The notes under the pieces were generated by a model. The model had not been told where the DNA came from, searched no databases, and saw only the letters and a list, made by a program, of their open reading frames with translations. A DNA stretch of 64,000 bases from Musa acuminata AAA Group. Its lineage: Eukaryota; Streptophyta; Magnoliopsida; Zingiberales; Musaceae. Made by a program: the position numbers and the translations under genes. Numbering within the stretch: position 1 is the stretch's first letter; each line of letters begins with the position of its first letter. Location of the stretch: positions 20,871,001-20,935,000 of the forward strand of contig NC_088345.1 in the NCBI RefSeq assembly GCF_036884655.1. The letters run 5' to 3'. This document shows positions 9,990 to 21,619 of this stretch, piece by piece.

Positions 9990-12424
9990 TGTTGAATCTC
10001 GTATTTTGATGATGAAACTACTTGATATATGTTTATGATTTAATCTGCGTTTTGAGTGACGCAGGATGCTTCGATCAGGATGAGACAATTAAAGCAGGAA
10101 AATCAAGTTGTGCCGAAGGAACATGTCAGAAGATTGGACGTCGGGCCGGTGGATCGGTCGACGTATCGACAGAAGGCTTCGGGCCGTGGACTCGGGCATC
10201 GGGCCAAGAAGAGCGGGTATTGTGCCAAGGATATCGGAGTTGCGGAGTCAATTGGCCGATTGGGCAATAGGCTGCACGAGAGGACGATGCGCCGAAGAAT
10301 CGGACGAAGCGTCGAGGGACCAATGACATGTCGGACAACTTGGTTAATTGCTTAGGATTAATTGTCTCGATCGAAGTTTTGTTTTGTTGTGCAGGATTAA
10401 CTACGATGAGAGTAAGACAAGCAACAGGTGTTGCACCGGAGTCAAGATCATGATCACGTTGGGAGTTCGAGAGTTCGACGGAAGTTCGGACGGTCGTCGG
10501 AGGTTCAGCGAGAACAGATCCGAGAAGTCCAGAAGCTTGCCAAGCGAAGCTCGTCAGAACTCGCCAAGTGGATCGTCGCAAAGTCCAGGAGTATGCCGGA
10601 TGTCCGCAGAAGGATCACCGAGGGTTTATCGGATGATCGACGGAAGTTCACCGGAAACTCGCCGGAAGAAGCGATTGACGCATCGGAGCATAGCTGCAGA
10701 AGTTGTCTTAGAGTTAATCGTAGTTAGCATGATGATTAAGCTTGAAAATGGGAGGTGATCCCATTAGCTTAATCTTGGGGCAATTGGGCCCCTAAAAAGA
10801 TTCAAATTGGGCCGAATGGAGCGAACCATTCGGACCCTGATTGCACCAGGCGGTGCAACCGCCTAGGCCAGGAGGTGCAACCGCCTGGGCTGCGGGACTG
10901 GGCGGTGCAATCGCCCCAGCCAGGCGGTGCAACCGCCCAGGCCATGTCTTCCAGCGGGACTGGGCGGTGCAACCGCCCCAGCCAAGAGGTGCAACCGCCC
11001 AGGGCTCAGTCTCTAGGCGAGACTGGGCGGTGCAACCTCCTCTGTCAAGAGGTAGCACCGCCAGAGCTCAAGTTTCGAGCTCTGCCAAGAGGTGCAACCA
11101 CCGAGCTCGGTCTTCGAGCTCTAGGCAGAGAGGTGCAACCTCTTTGGACAGGTGATGCATCGCCTGAGCTCGGTCTTCGAGCTCTGGCAGAGAGGTGCAA
11201 CCACCTCTGGCAGAGAGGTGCATCAGCCTGAGCTTAGTTTCGAGCTCTGCCAGGTGATGCAACCACCGAGCTCAGACTTCGAGCTCTGCCAGGCGATGCA
11301 ACCACTGAGCTCAGTCTTCGAGCTCTGGCAGAGAGGTGCAATCGCCTGAGCTCAGTCTTCGAGCTCTGCCAGGTGGTGCCACCTCTCCAGTCAAGAGGTG
11401 CAACCGCCTGATCCCGGAATTCCGGGATTTGATCGTTTTGAGCTCCAAATTTGAATTGGGTTGGGGCCTATAAATACCCCACCCATTCAACACTGAAAGG
11501 ATACAGATCCACACCGAATTCTTGATCTTTTCTGTGATTCTAAGAGCTCAAATTTGTGTAAAGTCCTAAAGTTCTCCTTCCTCTGTTCTTCAAGTCTTGA
11601 GTTGTGAAGTGAGGAGAGAAAGGATCTGTAAAGGTTGTCTCCTGAGCCTGTCAAAAGGAGAGAAACTGTAAAAGGGCAGTTAGCCTTCGCCCATTGAAGG
11701 AAGGCAGCTAGTTGACGTCGGTGACCTCGTCGGAGGAGGAAGCCAAAAGTGGAGTAGGTCAAGACTGACCGAACCACTCTAAATTTCTGGTTTGCTTTTA
11801 CCTTGAGCACTTTATCATTACTGCAAACCTCCTACATTGCTACTGCCCTCTGCGCCTTCACGAACAAGTTTCTAAGCTCTGATCTTTCAGAATCTGCATT
11901 CAAACGTAAATCGTGTTTTCGTACGATCTTCACACTGCAGTTTTCGCTTACATTCGGATTCCATTTATAACTGCAAATTGCTTTCTACGTAAAACGCTTT
12001 CAAGGTTTAAAACTACATTTAGACGTAAAATTACGTTTAGACGTAAAACTGCGTTTAGACGCAAAACTGCGTTTAGACGTAAAACTGCGTTTAGACGTAA
12101 AACTGCGTTTAGACGTAAAACTACGTTTTGACGTAAAACTGCGTTTGAACGTAAAACTACGTTTAGACGTAAAACTGCGTTTAGACGCAAACTGCGCTTA
12201 GATGCAAACTGTGCTTAGACGCAAACTGCGCTTAGACGCAAACTGTGTTTAGACGCAAACTGCGTTTAGATGCAAAACTGCGCTTAGACACAAACTGCAC
12301 TGTGATTCTACTTTTATATCGAAATCATTTTTTATCGGACGAACGCAGCTTTAGCTTTTAAATTGCTGTAAGATTTTCGCTGCACTAATTCACCCCCCCC
12401 CTCTTAGTGCTCTCGATCCTAACA
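9990..12424 (+). repeat. Element B 3' LTR (2435 bp)
   Basis: Nearly identical to the 5' LTR at 3996-6412; the 18-bp length difference equals one extra TTTAGACGTAAAACTGCG unit in the array at about 12014-12300. Its TATA box is at about 11467-11480. It is followed by the AAATT duplication at 12425-12429. Confidence 0.93.
12014..12300 (+). repeat. 18-bp tandem array inside the B 3' LTR
   Basis: Same family as the array at 6014-6288 with one additional unit, showing that the array changes length during or after transposition. Confidence 0.88.
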
Positions 12425-12949
12425 AAATTTAGTCCAAACCAAGTCTAATTTTGGGCCCAGTTGGCCCCTAACCAGGATATAGGATTATCTTTTAATCCTA
12501 ATCCTAATTACATGTGAACTATATAACTAGAAACATCCCAAGCAAGTTTTCAACCACGAACGTCAAGTCTTGTTCCGATGAGCTTTCCGACGAACTTCCG
12601 GCGGACTTCCGATATGCTCTTGGATTTCTTCCGACGGACTCCCAGTAAGCTCCCGATCTTGTGACGACTTCAACGAGTAGCCGAGCCTTCTCGGTGATCT
12701 CCGCGAACCTCCGACGATCTCTTCGGCGAACTTCCAAAAATTCCGACAAGTTCCCGATTTCTTCTCAGTTGGTTCCGGCAGCATCTCCGACGATTCTTCG
12801 GACTCTTAAACGTCCAACGAACTTGACTCCGGTATTCTTGCTTTATGTTTTCTAGTTATCGTAGTTAATCCTACACACTTAACTCAATAATATGGATTAT
12901 ATCAATTAACCCATCAATTGATTTTATCATCAAAATCTGAGATTTAACA
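12425..12949 (-). repeat. Element M 3' LTR, inner piece
   Basis: It continues the LTR broken at 3995; the first five bases are the right copy of the AAATT duplication. On the reverse strand the LTR begins at 12949 with TGTTAAATCTCAG. It carries the CGGAAG-rich segment near 12570-12800. Confidence 0.85.
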
Positions 12950-12950
12950 A

Positions 12951-12966
12951 TCTCCCCCTTTTTTAT
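12951..12966 (-). other. Polypurine tract of M
   Basis: On the reverse strand an AAAAAAGGGGGAGA tract abuts the LTR start. Confidence 0.85.
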
Positions 12967-13908
12967 GATGACAATCAATTGATGACGGAGTTAAATATAA
13001 CTCCCCCTATCTATATGCCATATTATGAGAAGATAAAAACACTTGAATTCCATCCCATTGAATTCAAGCATAAACCAATAAGTTCTAACCGTAGAACTTA
13101 TCGTTATTCTCATTAAGGAATAGTAAATACGAAACTTCAATTTCAAGTTGAATGATAAGGGACGAATTTTACTACGATAGAAGATAAAGATTTTCAACAT
13201 GAATTTCATGATATAGATGTAAGGCATGCTTTCAATATGATCAATTAATCTTGCGATATTCTCAAAGATTTTGCAAGACATATAAGACATTCATATCACA
13301 CAAGCTTTTGTAATTCATATAAGTCATGTTATCGATGCGCATAAGACATTTTCATTAAGTCATGCTATCGAAGTGGTATAAGTCATTACTTAGTCATCAC
13401 TTCTCCCCCTTTGTCATCAACAAAAAGGGAATGAGACTTGAAGCGCATAATTTGTGATTATAACATCAGGAATTCAGCATTGATCAAAATTAAGTATGCT
13501 AAAATATTTACGCATAGTTCATCTTAAAGGAAAATTCAGCATTCATCCATTTTATCAAATCTCTTCTTTCTATAAATAACAAAAATTGTAGGTGTACAAG
13601 GAAGAGATTGTGATTAAAAAAATATTTCAAGTAGTAACTCCAATAAGTCAAGATCATAATTCGAATACAAACTCATTCAAATTCAAATCGTCAACTTGAA
13701 ACTCATAATCAAGCCATCAAAATCAATTTCAAAATTCACAAAATATCATAAAATCATTAATCTTGATCAGATGGGAGTGGTGTTTGACTCAAGATAGGAT
13801 AAGGTAATTTAACGTGTCATTTAGAATCGAAAGAGAAGGATCAAATTCACCGAGGAACGGAGAGAGGATAAAAAACTTTACGAAAAATTCATTCAAACAA
13901 GTTTATTC
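12967..13908 (-). other. 3' non-coding region of M
   Basis: AT-rich sequence between the end of pol and the 3' LTR. On the reverse strand it holds a second GATGACAAAGGGGGAGA-type tract at about 13402-13418. No coding potential is seen, and no envelope-like gene. Confidence 0.75.
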
Positions 13909-16900
13909 TTAGGGACAATTTAACATACCTAATTCCCTTCTAATGAATTCAAATTGGTCTTCATTCAAAGCTTTTGTAAATATATCTGCTAATTGATGCT
14001 TTGTGTCAATGAATTCTAGAACAACATTATTGTTAAGGACATGATCGCGTATGAAATGATGCCTAACGTCAATGTGCTTAGTTCTAGAGTGCTGAATTGG
14101 ATTTTTAGTAAGACATATGGCACTATTATTATCACATTTTATGGGAACGTTTTTGAAGTGAATTCCATAGTCTTTTAGTGTATTTTTCATCCAAACAACT
14201 TGTGCACAGCATGCACTTGCAGCAATGTATTCGGCTTCCACCGTAGATAGTGCAACTGAATTTTGTTTCTTGGAAGTCCAAGAAACAAGTGCATGTCCTA
14301 AAAATTGACATGTTCCGAATATACTTTTTCTATCTATCCTGCATCCACCAAAATCGGCATCTACATAAATCAAAATTTTCAGATTTTGGATACCACAATC
14401 CTAAATTTGGAGTTCCTTTAAGATACCTAAATATTCTTTTAACACTTTTAAGATGAGATAATTTAGGATTAGATTAAAACTTAGGGCAAATTCCTACACT
14501 AAACATAATATCCGGTCTAGTCGTGGTGAGGTAGAGTAGATTACCTATCATTCCCCTATATATTTTTTGATCGAAATTTTCACTATTTTCATCCAAATCT
14601 AACTTAGTCGAAGTACTCATCGGGGTGTTTGTTGCTTTTGAATTATCCATGTTAAATCGTTTTAATAATTCTAATGTATATTTAGATTGGTTAAGAAATA
14701 TACCATCACTAAGTTGTTTAATTTGTAATTCTAAAAAGAAAGTTAATTCACCCATTAAACTCATTTCAAATTCATGACTTATACATTTGGCAAATTATTC
14801 ACATAGTGATTCATCTGAAGAGCCAAAAATAATATCGTCAACATAAATTTGCATAATAAAAAAACTATTTTCAAAATATTTGATAAACAATGTAGTATCA
14901 ACCTTGCCTTTGGTAAAATTATTTAAAATAAGAAAGGAACTAAGCCTTTCATACCAAGCTCTAGGATCTTGTTTCAAGCCATAGAGAGCCTTAGTCAATT
15001 TGAATACATGATTAGGAAGAAGAGAATTTTTAAATCTGGGAGGTTGTTCGACATATACTTCTTCGGAAATAAAACCATTCAAGAAGGCACTTTTGACATC
15101 GAAACAGTTTAAAATTATTACTACTAGCATTGGCAAGGAGCATCCTTATGACTTCTAATCGAGCCACAAGAGCGAAGGTTTCTTCGTAATCGATACCTTC
15201 TTCTTGGTTGAAACCTTTGGCCACTAATCTAGCCTTGTTTCTAACTACGATACCATTTTCATCTTGCTTGTTTCTAAAGACCCATTTAGTACCAATGACT
15301 AAATGGTCACTAGGTCTAGGAACAAGCTTCCATACCTTATTCCTCTTAAATTGATTTAATTCCTCTTGCATTGCAATAACACAAAAATCATCTTTTAAGG
15401 CCTCGTCAATGCATTTAGGTTCAATTTGAGAAAGGAAGGTGGTGTTAGCACAAAAATTCTTGAAATAGGAACGAGTTTGAACCCCTTTTGATGTTTCTCC
15501 TATAATTAGCTCCTTTGGATGAGTATCCATATACTTCCATTCCTTGGGTAAGGAAATTTCGGAAGAAGGTGCATCCAAGTTGCTATTTTGAGGAGGGGTT
15601 TCATTTAAATTCAAATTATCAAAACCAACATCATCAAAATTATTTTTCTTTAAATTAGAAATTTTATTAAAAACTACATGAATAGATTCTTCTATTACTA
15701 AGGTTCTTTTGTTAAAAACCCGAGAAGCCTTAGAAACGGAAGAGTAACCAAGAAAGATGCCTTCATCGGATTTAGCATCAAATTTTCCTAAGGCATCCCT
15801 TTCATTCAAAATAAAGCATTTACAACCGAAAACTTTAAAATAGGAAATATTTGGTTTTTTATTATTTAATAATTCATAGGGAGTTTTTGATAAGGACGGT
15901 CTTATTAGAACCCTATTCATGATGTAGCAAGCCGTATTTACGGCTTCGGCCCAAAAATACTTGGGTAGACTATGTTCATTCAACATCGTTCTTGCCATTT
16001 CTTGTAGGTTTCTATTTTTTCTTTCCACTACTCCATTTTGTTGAGGATTCCTTGGAGTGGAGAAGTTGTGATTGTATCCATTAACTTCACAAAAATTTTG
16101 AAAGTCATGGTTTTGAAATTCGCCACCGTGATCACTCCGAATTGATGAAATCATAAAGCCTTTTTCGTTTTGAGTGAGTTTACAAAATTTAGAGAAACAC
16201 TTGAAACAAACACTTTTGTGAGCTAAGAAATAGGTCAAAGTGTATCTAGTGTAGTCATCCACAATTACAAACGCATATTTGCTTCCTCCTAGACTTGTCA
16301 TGTCAATTAGTCCAAATAAGTCCAAATGGATCAATTGTAATGGTTTAGTGGTGCTAATTTAAATTTTTGGTTTAAAGTTAGTTTTTATTTGTTTACCTAG
16401 TTGACATGCATCGCATACTTTGTCCTTAATAAACTTTATATTTGGAATTCCTTGTACTAATTCTCTAGATGAGATCTTAGATATTAGTTTCATGCTTGCA
16501 TGGCCTAGTCTCCTATGCCAAAGCCAAGCATCATCATTTAAAGCGGAGAAGCACATTTCATTACTTAGTTCATCAAGGTTGATGGTGTAGACATTATTTT
16601 GTTTTAATGTAATCATAGTTATGTTATGGTTTGGTTTTTCAATAATACACACATTTGATTCAAATCTAACGATATAACCTTTATCGCATAATTGACTAAC
16701 ACTCAAGAGATTATGTTTCAATCCACCAACTGGTAAGACATCATCAATAGAAAATTTTAATTTGTTACCTATGGTTCCCTTGCCAATGATTTTGCCTTGG
16801 TTGTTGTCTCCGAAGGTGACGTACCCTTCTTCTTTGCTAGTGAGCATAGAGAAATGAGATGGATCTCCAATCATATGTCTTGAGCATCCACTATCTAGAT

Positions 16901-16937
16901 ACCATCTCTTGCTCCTAGCTTGTGATGGTGTATGTTT
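13909..16937 (-). pseudogene. pol: Element M pol, decayed
   Basis: Pol is recognisable from protease to RNaseH. The protease motif LDSGCSRHM lies near 16880, followed by the [10 protein letters not shown] pre-integrase block (about 16500), the integrase core with SDHGG and VVERKNR (about 16130-16010), and an RT with ALYGLKQ and [10 protein letters not shown] (about 14980-14820). The RNaseH (about 14370-13910) retains [14 protein letters not shown] and ends in stop 13909-13911. Damage includes a stop near 16359 inside integrase, one frameshift near 15130 in RT, a stop near 14790 just after YVDD, and a frameshift between 14474 and 14373. No ATG precedes the protease motif. It is inactive. Confidence 0.88.
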
Positions 16938-18521
16938 CTACAAGAAGGGATTATTTTTAGGTACCCATTTTCTTTTTGGTGCCTTAAAAACTGATTTAAC
17001 TTGTTCATCATATTGCATAGAATTGATCATGGTTCCTTTAGGAACCCAAATTAGTTTGTTCGGACTAATTTTCTTGAATGGACATTTATAAGTTTTATGT
17101 TCATATTTGCAACAAAAGTTGTAATTGCTTTGGTGCCGAACATGTAAGATAGGGCCTTTAATGAAGGTGGTTGGATTTTGGTGAGGACTTCTCATAAATC
17201 TGATTCCACTTCTTTTATGAACATGACCCTTATTTGTAAGGATCATGTTCAAAGACTTGCTACCAACCTCGAATTTCTTCAATGTGTCCTTAAGTAGCAA
17301 GTTCTCCTTTTGGAGAGTTTCTAGATCATGACATTTTATACATGGAACTAAACTATCATGATATTCAGTCTTTAATTTATCGACATTACAAGCGAGACTA
17401 TCATGCTCCTTTTTTAGCAATTTGTATTATCTACTAATTATCTTACATTCATCAAATAACTCATGGAAGGCATTTAATAATTCATGATAAGGTAAATCTG
17501 CATCAATTAAATCTATTACCTCTTCTCCGATGGCCATTAGGGTGTAATGAGCAACCTGCTCGGTGTTGGACTCCTCTTCTTCGGACGTGCTTGAATCATC
17601 CCACATTGCCTTGAGCGCCTTCTTCTTTGATGTTCTCTTTTTGGCTTGAGGATAATCATTCTTGTAGTGTCCTGGTTTTTTGCACTCATAGCAAATCACT
17701 TGGTCCTTCTTGTGTTCGAATTTATTTTTTGTATTATTTTTAAATTTATTATTTCTTAAATATTTTTTAAATTTTTGAGTCAAAAGTGCAATATCATTGT
17801 CACTCTCCTCATCACTTGATGTTCCTTTCAAGTGGTCTTCTTGTGATGTGAGTGTCATATCCTTCCTGTTCTTTGGAAGGGGATTCTTGAGCTCGTCATG
17901 AGCTTGACATATCATTTCGTAGGTCATTAGAGACCCAATAAGTTCTTCAAGAGGGAAAGTTTTAAGGTCTTTGGCCTCTTGAATGGATGTAACTTTTGGA
18001 TCCCAACTTTTAGGGAGGGATCTTAAGATTTTAGTTACTAGTTCAAAGTTAGTAAAATCTTTACCAAGAGCTTTGAGTCCATTGATGACATCCGTGAACC
18101 GGGTGTACATGTCTCCGATGGACTCACTTGGTTTCATTCGGAAAAGTTCGTAAGAGTGCACAAGGATGTTGATTTTGGACTCTTTCACTCGGCTAGTGCC
18201 TTCATGAGTGACCTCAAGAGTTCTCCAAATATCAAAAGCCGAATCACAAATTGAAACACTATTAAATTCATTTTTGTCTAGTGCACAAAACAAGGCATTC
18301 ATAGCCTTTGCGTTTAAAGCAAAAACCTTCTTCTTTGATTCATTTCATTCGCTCATCGGAAGAGAAGATTTTTGAAATCCGTTTTCGACAATAGTCCAAA
18401 GCTCAAAATCCATGGAAATGAGGAAGATCCTCATACGAGTCTTCCAATAAGTATAATCTGACCCATTAAACAAGGGTGGATGTGTGATAGAATGACCCTC
18501 ATGTATGCCGGAGTAAGCCAT
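16938..18521 (-). pseudogene. gag: Element M gag, two premature stops plus the conserved terminal UAG
   Basis: It starts with ATG at 18521-18519 (reverse strand). A TGA replaces the tryptophan expected at about residue 59 (near 18347), and a TAA replaces a lysine codon near 17424-17426. The frame is otherwise continuous for about 527 codons, matching H in length. The first CCHC knuckle (CYECKKPGHYKNDY, about 17690-17650) has lost its final cysteine to tyrosine. The second, near 17110-17070, reads NFCCKYEHKTYKC. The gene ends PFL-UAG at 16938-16940, in frame with pol, as in H and C. Between the knuckles lies a leucine-rich, probably coiled-coil region. It would have encoded the capsid and nucleocapsid precursor. 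Confidence 0.87.
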
Positions 18522-18559
18522 CTCTCTTGGGTATCAAACCAAATATGAGAGTGAGCCTA

Positions 18560-18571
18560 GCTCTGATACCA
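18560..18571 (-). other. Primer binding site of M
   Basis: The reverse strand reads TGGTATCAGAGC, two bases after the M 5' LTR. Confidence 0.9.
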
Positions 18572-18573
18572 AT

Positions 18574-19020
18574 TGTTAGGATCGGAGCGACACTAAGAGG
18601 GGGGGGTGAATTAGTGCAGCGGATTAAATCTTTAGTTTTGAAAAAATCTTTCGTACGATAAAAACGGAACTTGAAAAGCTTAACTTGAACGTGTGTTCGT
18701 AAACGTGTGCAGCAAAGGTAATAAGGAAATAAAGCATGTAAGAAGGTTTGCAGTAATGTAAATAGTGATAAAAAAATGTAAACCAGAGATTACGTTGATT
18801 TTACAGTGGTTCGGTCAAATGACCTACATCCACTTGCGAGGCCCCTCTTCGATGAGGTTCCCACCTTCCACTAGCAAATCTCTTGAAATGGAAGGGCAAA
18901 TACCCTTCTTACAACCTTTTACAAGCAGTTCACACTCTTACAAATTTTCAGTAAGAAAGAAGGAGGTGGACACTCTAGCAAATTGAAAACAAGACTTGCT
19001 AAGACTTTTCTAAGACCTTT
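18574..19020 (-). repeat. Element M 5' LTR, truncated (447 bp remain)
   Basis: On the reverse strand this is the 3' part of an LTR ending ATCCTAACA. It aligns with the M 3' LTR at 3297-3740. It stops at AGACCTTT (19020), where the forward LTR of block P starts. The missing part is not seen after P. Confidence 0.87.
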
Positions 19021-20612
19021 TGTTGAATCTCGTATTTTGATGATGAAACCAATTATGTTTATGTTTAACTGTATTTTGAGTGATGCAGGTCTACTCGATC
19101 AGGATTAGACAATTAAGGCAGGAGGAATTGACGTTGCGCCGGAGGAGATCACATTAGGATATTGGATGGCAGAAGGCTTCGGACATCGGGCATCGGGCCA
19201 AGAGCATAATTGCGCCAAGGATATCGACGTTGCAGAGGTCAACCGCTGATTGGGCAACAAGCCGCAAGAGAGGACGATGCGCCGAAGAATCGGATGAAGT
19301 GCCAACCAATGACGTGCCGGGCAACAGAATGTCAATTCGCTTTATAATAATTATCTAGATCGGAGTAGAGTTTTTGCTTGTGTGTGCAGGATTAACTACG
19401 ATAACGATGAAGACATAAAGCAAAACAAAGTGTCGGAGTCAAGCACGAAGGATTCATTGCGAGTTCGAGAGTTCGACGGAAGTCCGCAGGTTCTTCGGGA
19501 ATGCTGCCGGAACTAGCCAAGAATGAGTAGGGAGCTTGCCGAAGGGTTTTTCAAAAGCTCGCCGGAAGGTTCGTTGGAAGTTCGCGAAGCTCGCCGAGAA
19601 AGATCGGAGCTTGCCAAAGAGTCTCATCGGAACTCGCCAAGATCAAATTGTGAAGTCTAGGAGCTTGCCGGGAGTCCGTAGAATGGTTTCCGAGAGTTTA
19701 TCGGAAGACCGCCGAAAGTTCGCTGGAAGCTCGCTGGAAGAAGTCTTGACTTACGGACTTTGTAATAGCTTAGAAAATGTCTTTAAATTCGTAGTTAGCA
19801 TGTTAATTGGGATTAGGATTAGGTATTAATCCTATAACCCAAGTAGGGGCCAATTGGGCCCGAGTTCGGACTGGTTTGGGCCAAGTTTGGAGCCCAACCA
19901 ATGATCTGAATTGGCCTAGGCGGTGGCATCGCCCAGCACTCGAGGGCTGGGCGGTGACACCTCCTGGGCTGGGCGGTTGCACCGCCCAGCACCCGAGCGC
20001 TGGGCGGTGGTAGCGCCAGCATCGGGAACATAAGAGAATTCAAATTTTTGGAGCCCAAATTTGAATCCTCTTGAGGCCTATAAATACCCCTCAAGTCTCA
20101 GCTGAGAACACAACTTTTTGAGCAGCAAGTGATTGAGAGAAAAGTCTTAGAAGAGTCTTTGCTAGTCTTGTTTTCAATTTGCTAGTGTTCACCTCCTTCT
20201 TTCTTGCTGAAAATCTATAAGAGAGTGAACCACTTATAAAAGTTGTAAGAGGGGTATTTACCCTTCCCTTTCAAGAGATTTGCTAGTGGAAGGTAGGAGC
20301 CTCATCGAAGAGGGGCCTCACAAGTGGATGTCGGTCATTTGACCGAACCATTGTAAAATCGACGTAATTTCTGGTTTGCATTTACTTATTGTCATTTATA
20401 TTACTGCAAACCATTTGCACTTTAATGCTATACTGCTTTGTCTCCGTCTTACTTATCTCTGCAATTTAAAACGCAATCGAAACATTTTTAAACGAAAACG
20501 TTGCTTTTATCGTACGAAGTTTCCGAAAAGTGTTTAAATCGTAAAAAGTTTATCGCACTTCACCACCGCACTAATTCACCCCCCCCCTCTTAGTGCCGCT
20601 CCGATCCTAACA
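19021..20612 (+). repeat. Block P left LTR (1592 bp)
   Basis: Begins TGTTGAATCTCGT and ends CGCTCCGATCCTAACA, followed by a primer site. A GC-rich hairpin segment lies at about 19919-20020 and a TATA box CCTATAAATACCCC at 20077-20090. No 18-bp array is present. Confidence 0.9.
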
Positions 20613-20614
20613 AT

Positions 20615-20626
20615 TGGTATCAGAGC
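20615..20626 (+). other. Primer binding site, P left arm
   Basis: TGGTATCAGAGC two bases after the LTR. Confidence 0.9.
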
Positions 20627-20662
20627 CTGGTATTTCTCATTTCGGATTTACACCTGAGAGAA

Positions 20663-21028
20663 ATGGCTCTTCATGGCTTTCAAGAGGGCTTTTCGGTTGT
20701 TCGTCCACCGTTGTTTAACGGATTGGACTACACTTTTTGGAAAACTCGAATGAGAGTTTTCTTGATTTCTATGAATTTGGATATATGGAATATTGTTGAA
20801 AATAGTTTTCAACTTCCCTCTAAACCGATGAACGAATGGTCGAATTTGGAGAAGAAATATTTTTCTTCAAATGCAAAGGCTATGAATGCCTTATTTTGCG
20901 CTTTGGACAAAAATGAGTTCAATCGGATTTCTACGTGCGAAACTGCTTTCGATATTTGGCGAACACTTGAAATCACGCACGAGGGAACTAGTATTCCAAG
21001 AAAGGAGAAGGGAAGACTTCAAATTTGA
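20663..21028 (+). pseudogene. gag: Truncated gag, P left arm
   Basis: The first ~112 codons match the B/E type Gag: MALHGFQEGFSV, then the WKTRMRVF and NAKAMNALF blocks, and EITHEGTS. Homology then stops at the join to an unrelated RKEKGR stretch, and the frame ends at 21026-21028. The capsid C-terminus and everything downstream are missing. It differs from the right arm by only two residues over the shared part. Confidence 0.85.
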
Positions 21029-21173
21029 AAGTAATGTTGATATTTTGATGATTTAAATTTGAAATGATTTTTATCAAAATCATGATATTGATTTCTTGGA
21101 ATAACATGAGATTACCTTTGATGATCATTTTGATTCATGGAATTTTGGATTCATGACTTGGTCTTACAGTTGT
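21029..21173. other. Central spacer of palindrome P
   Basis: AT-rich non-coding sequence with TGATTTTGATGAT-like words resembling copia 3' non-coding regions. Around it both arms carry GAAAGGAGAAGGGAAG soon after the gag truncation, so the symmetry reaches slightly past the gag frames. Confidence 0.6.
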
Positions 21174-21569
21174 TTATGAGATGGTTGAAATCTTCGAACC
21201 TTTGAATTCTTCCCTTCTCCTTTCAATTTTTAAATTTATAACAGCTCCCTCGTGCGTGATTTCAAGTGTTCGCCAAATATCGAAAGCAGTTTCGCACGTA
21301 GAAATCCGATTGAACTCATTTTTGTCCAAAGCGCAAAATAAGGCATTCATAGCCTTTGCGTTTGAAGAAAAATATTTCTTCTCCAAATCCGACCATTCGT
21401 TCATCGGTTTAGAGGGAAGTTGAAAACCATTTTCAACAATATTCCATATATCCAAATTCATAGAAATCAAGAAAACTCTCATTCGAGTTTTCCAAAAAGT
21501 GTAGTCCAATCCGTTAAACAACGGTGGACGAACAACCGAAAAGCCCTCTTGAAAGCCATGAAGAGCCAT
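21174..21569 (-). pseudogene. gag: Truncated gag, P right arm
   Basis: The reverse-strand frame from ATG 21569 repeats the same ~110 Gag residues as the left arm, with G for S and D for N as the only changes I see, then diverges after EITHEG into a non-homologous basic tail. It is a broken capsid gene of the B/E type. Confidence 0.85.
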
Positions 21570-21605
21570 TTCTCTCGGGTGTAAATCCGAAATGAGAAAT
21601 ACCGG

Positions 21606-21617
21606 GCTCTGATACCA
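21606..21617 (-). other. Primer binding site, P right arm
   Basis: The reverse strand reads TGGTATCAGAGC beside the right LTR. Confidence 0.9.
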
Positions 21618-21619
21618 AT

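Larger units (their letters stand above)
3996..12424 (+). mobile_element. Element B: complete gag-only (non-autonomous) Sirevirus copia
   Basis: This is a full element of 8429 bp with LTRs of 2417 and 2435 bp, primer site, one open gag, 2.6 kb of AT-rich non-coding sequence, a polypurine tract and matching AAATT target duplications. It inserted into the 3' LTR of M. The LTRs are nearly identical, so the insertion is recent. It has no protease, integrase, RT or RNaseH and must borrow them. It resembles the general class of gag-only LTR elements (TR-GAG), but its primer site, LTR style and extra polypurine tracts place it with the Sireviruses. Confidence 0.92.
3297..19020 (-). mobile_element. 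Element M: reverse-strand Sirevirus copia nested in A's gag
   Basis: M reads right to left: truncated 5' LTR (18574-19020), primer site, broken gag and pol, 3' non-coding region, and a 3' LTR made of 12430-12949 plus 3297-3995, split by element B. Its left flank is GTAAC (3292-3296). Its right end is lost because the 5' LTR stops abruptly at 19020 against block P, so no target duplication can be confirmed. Confidence 0.85.
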
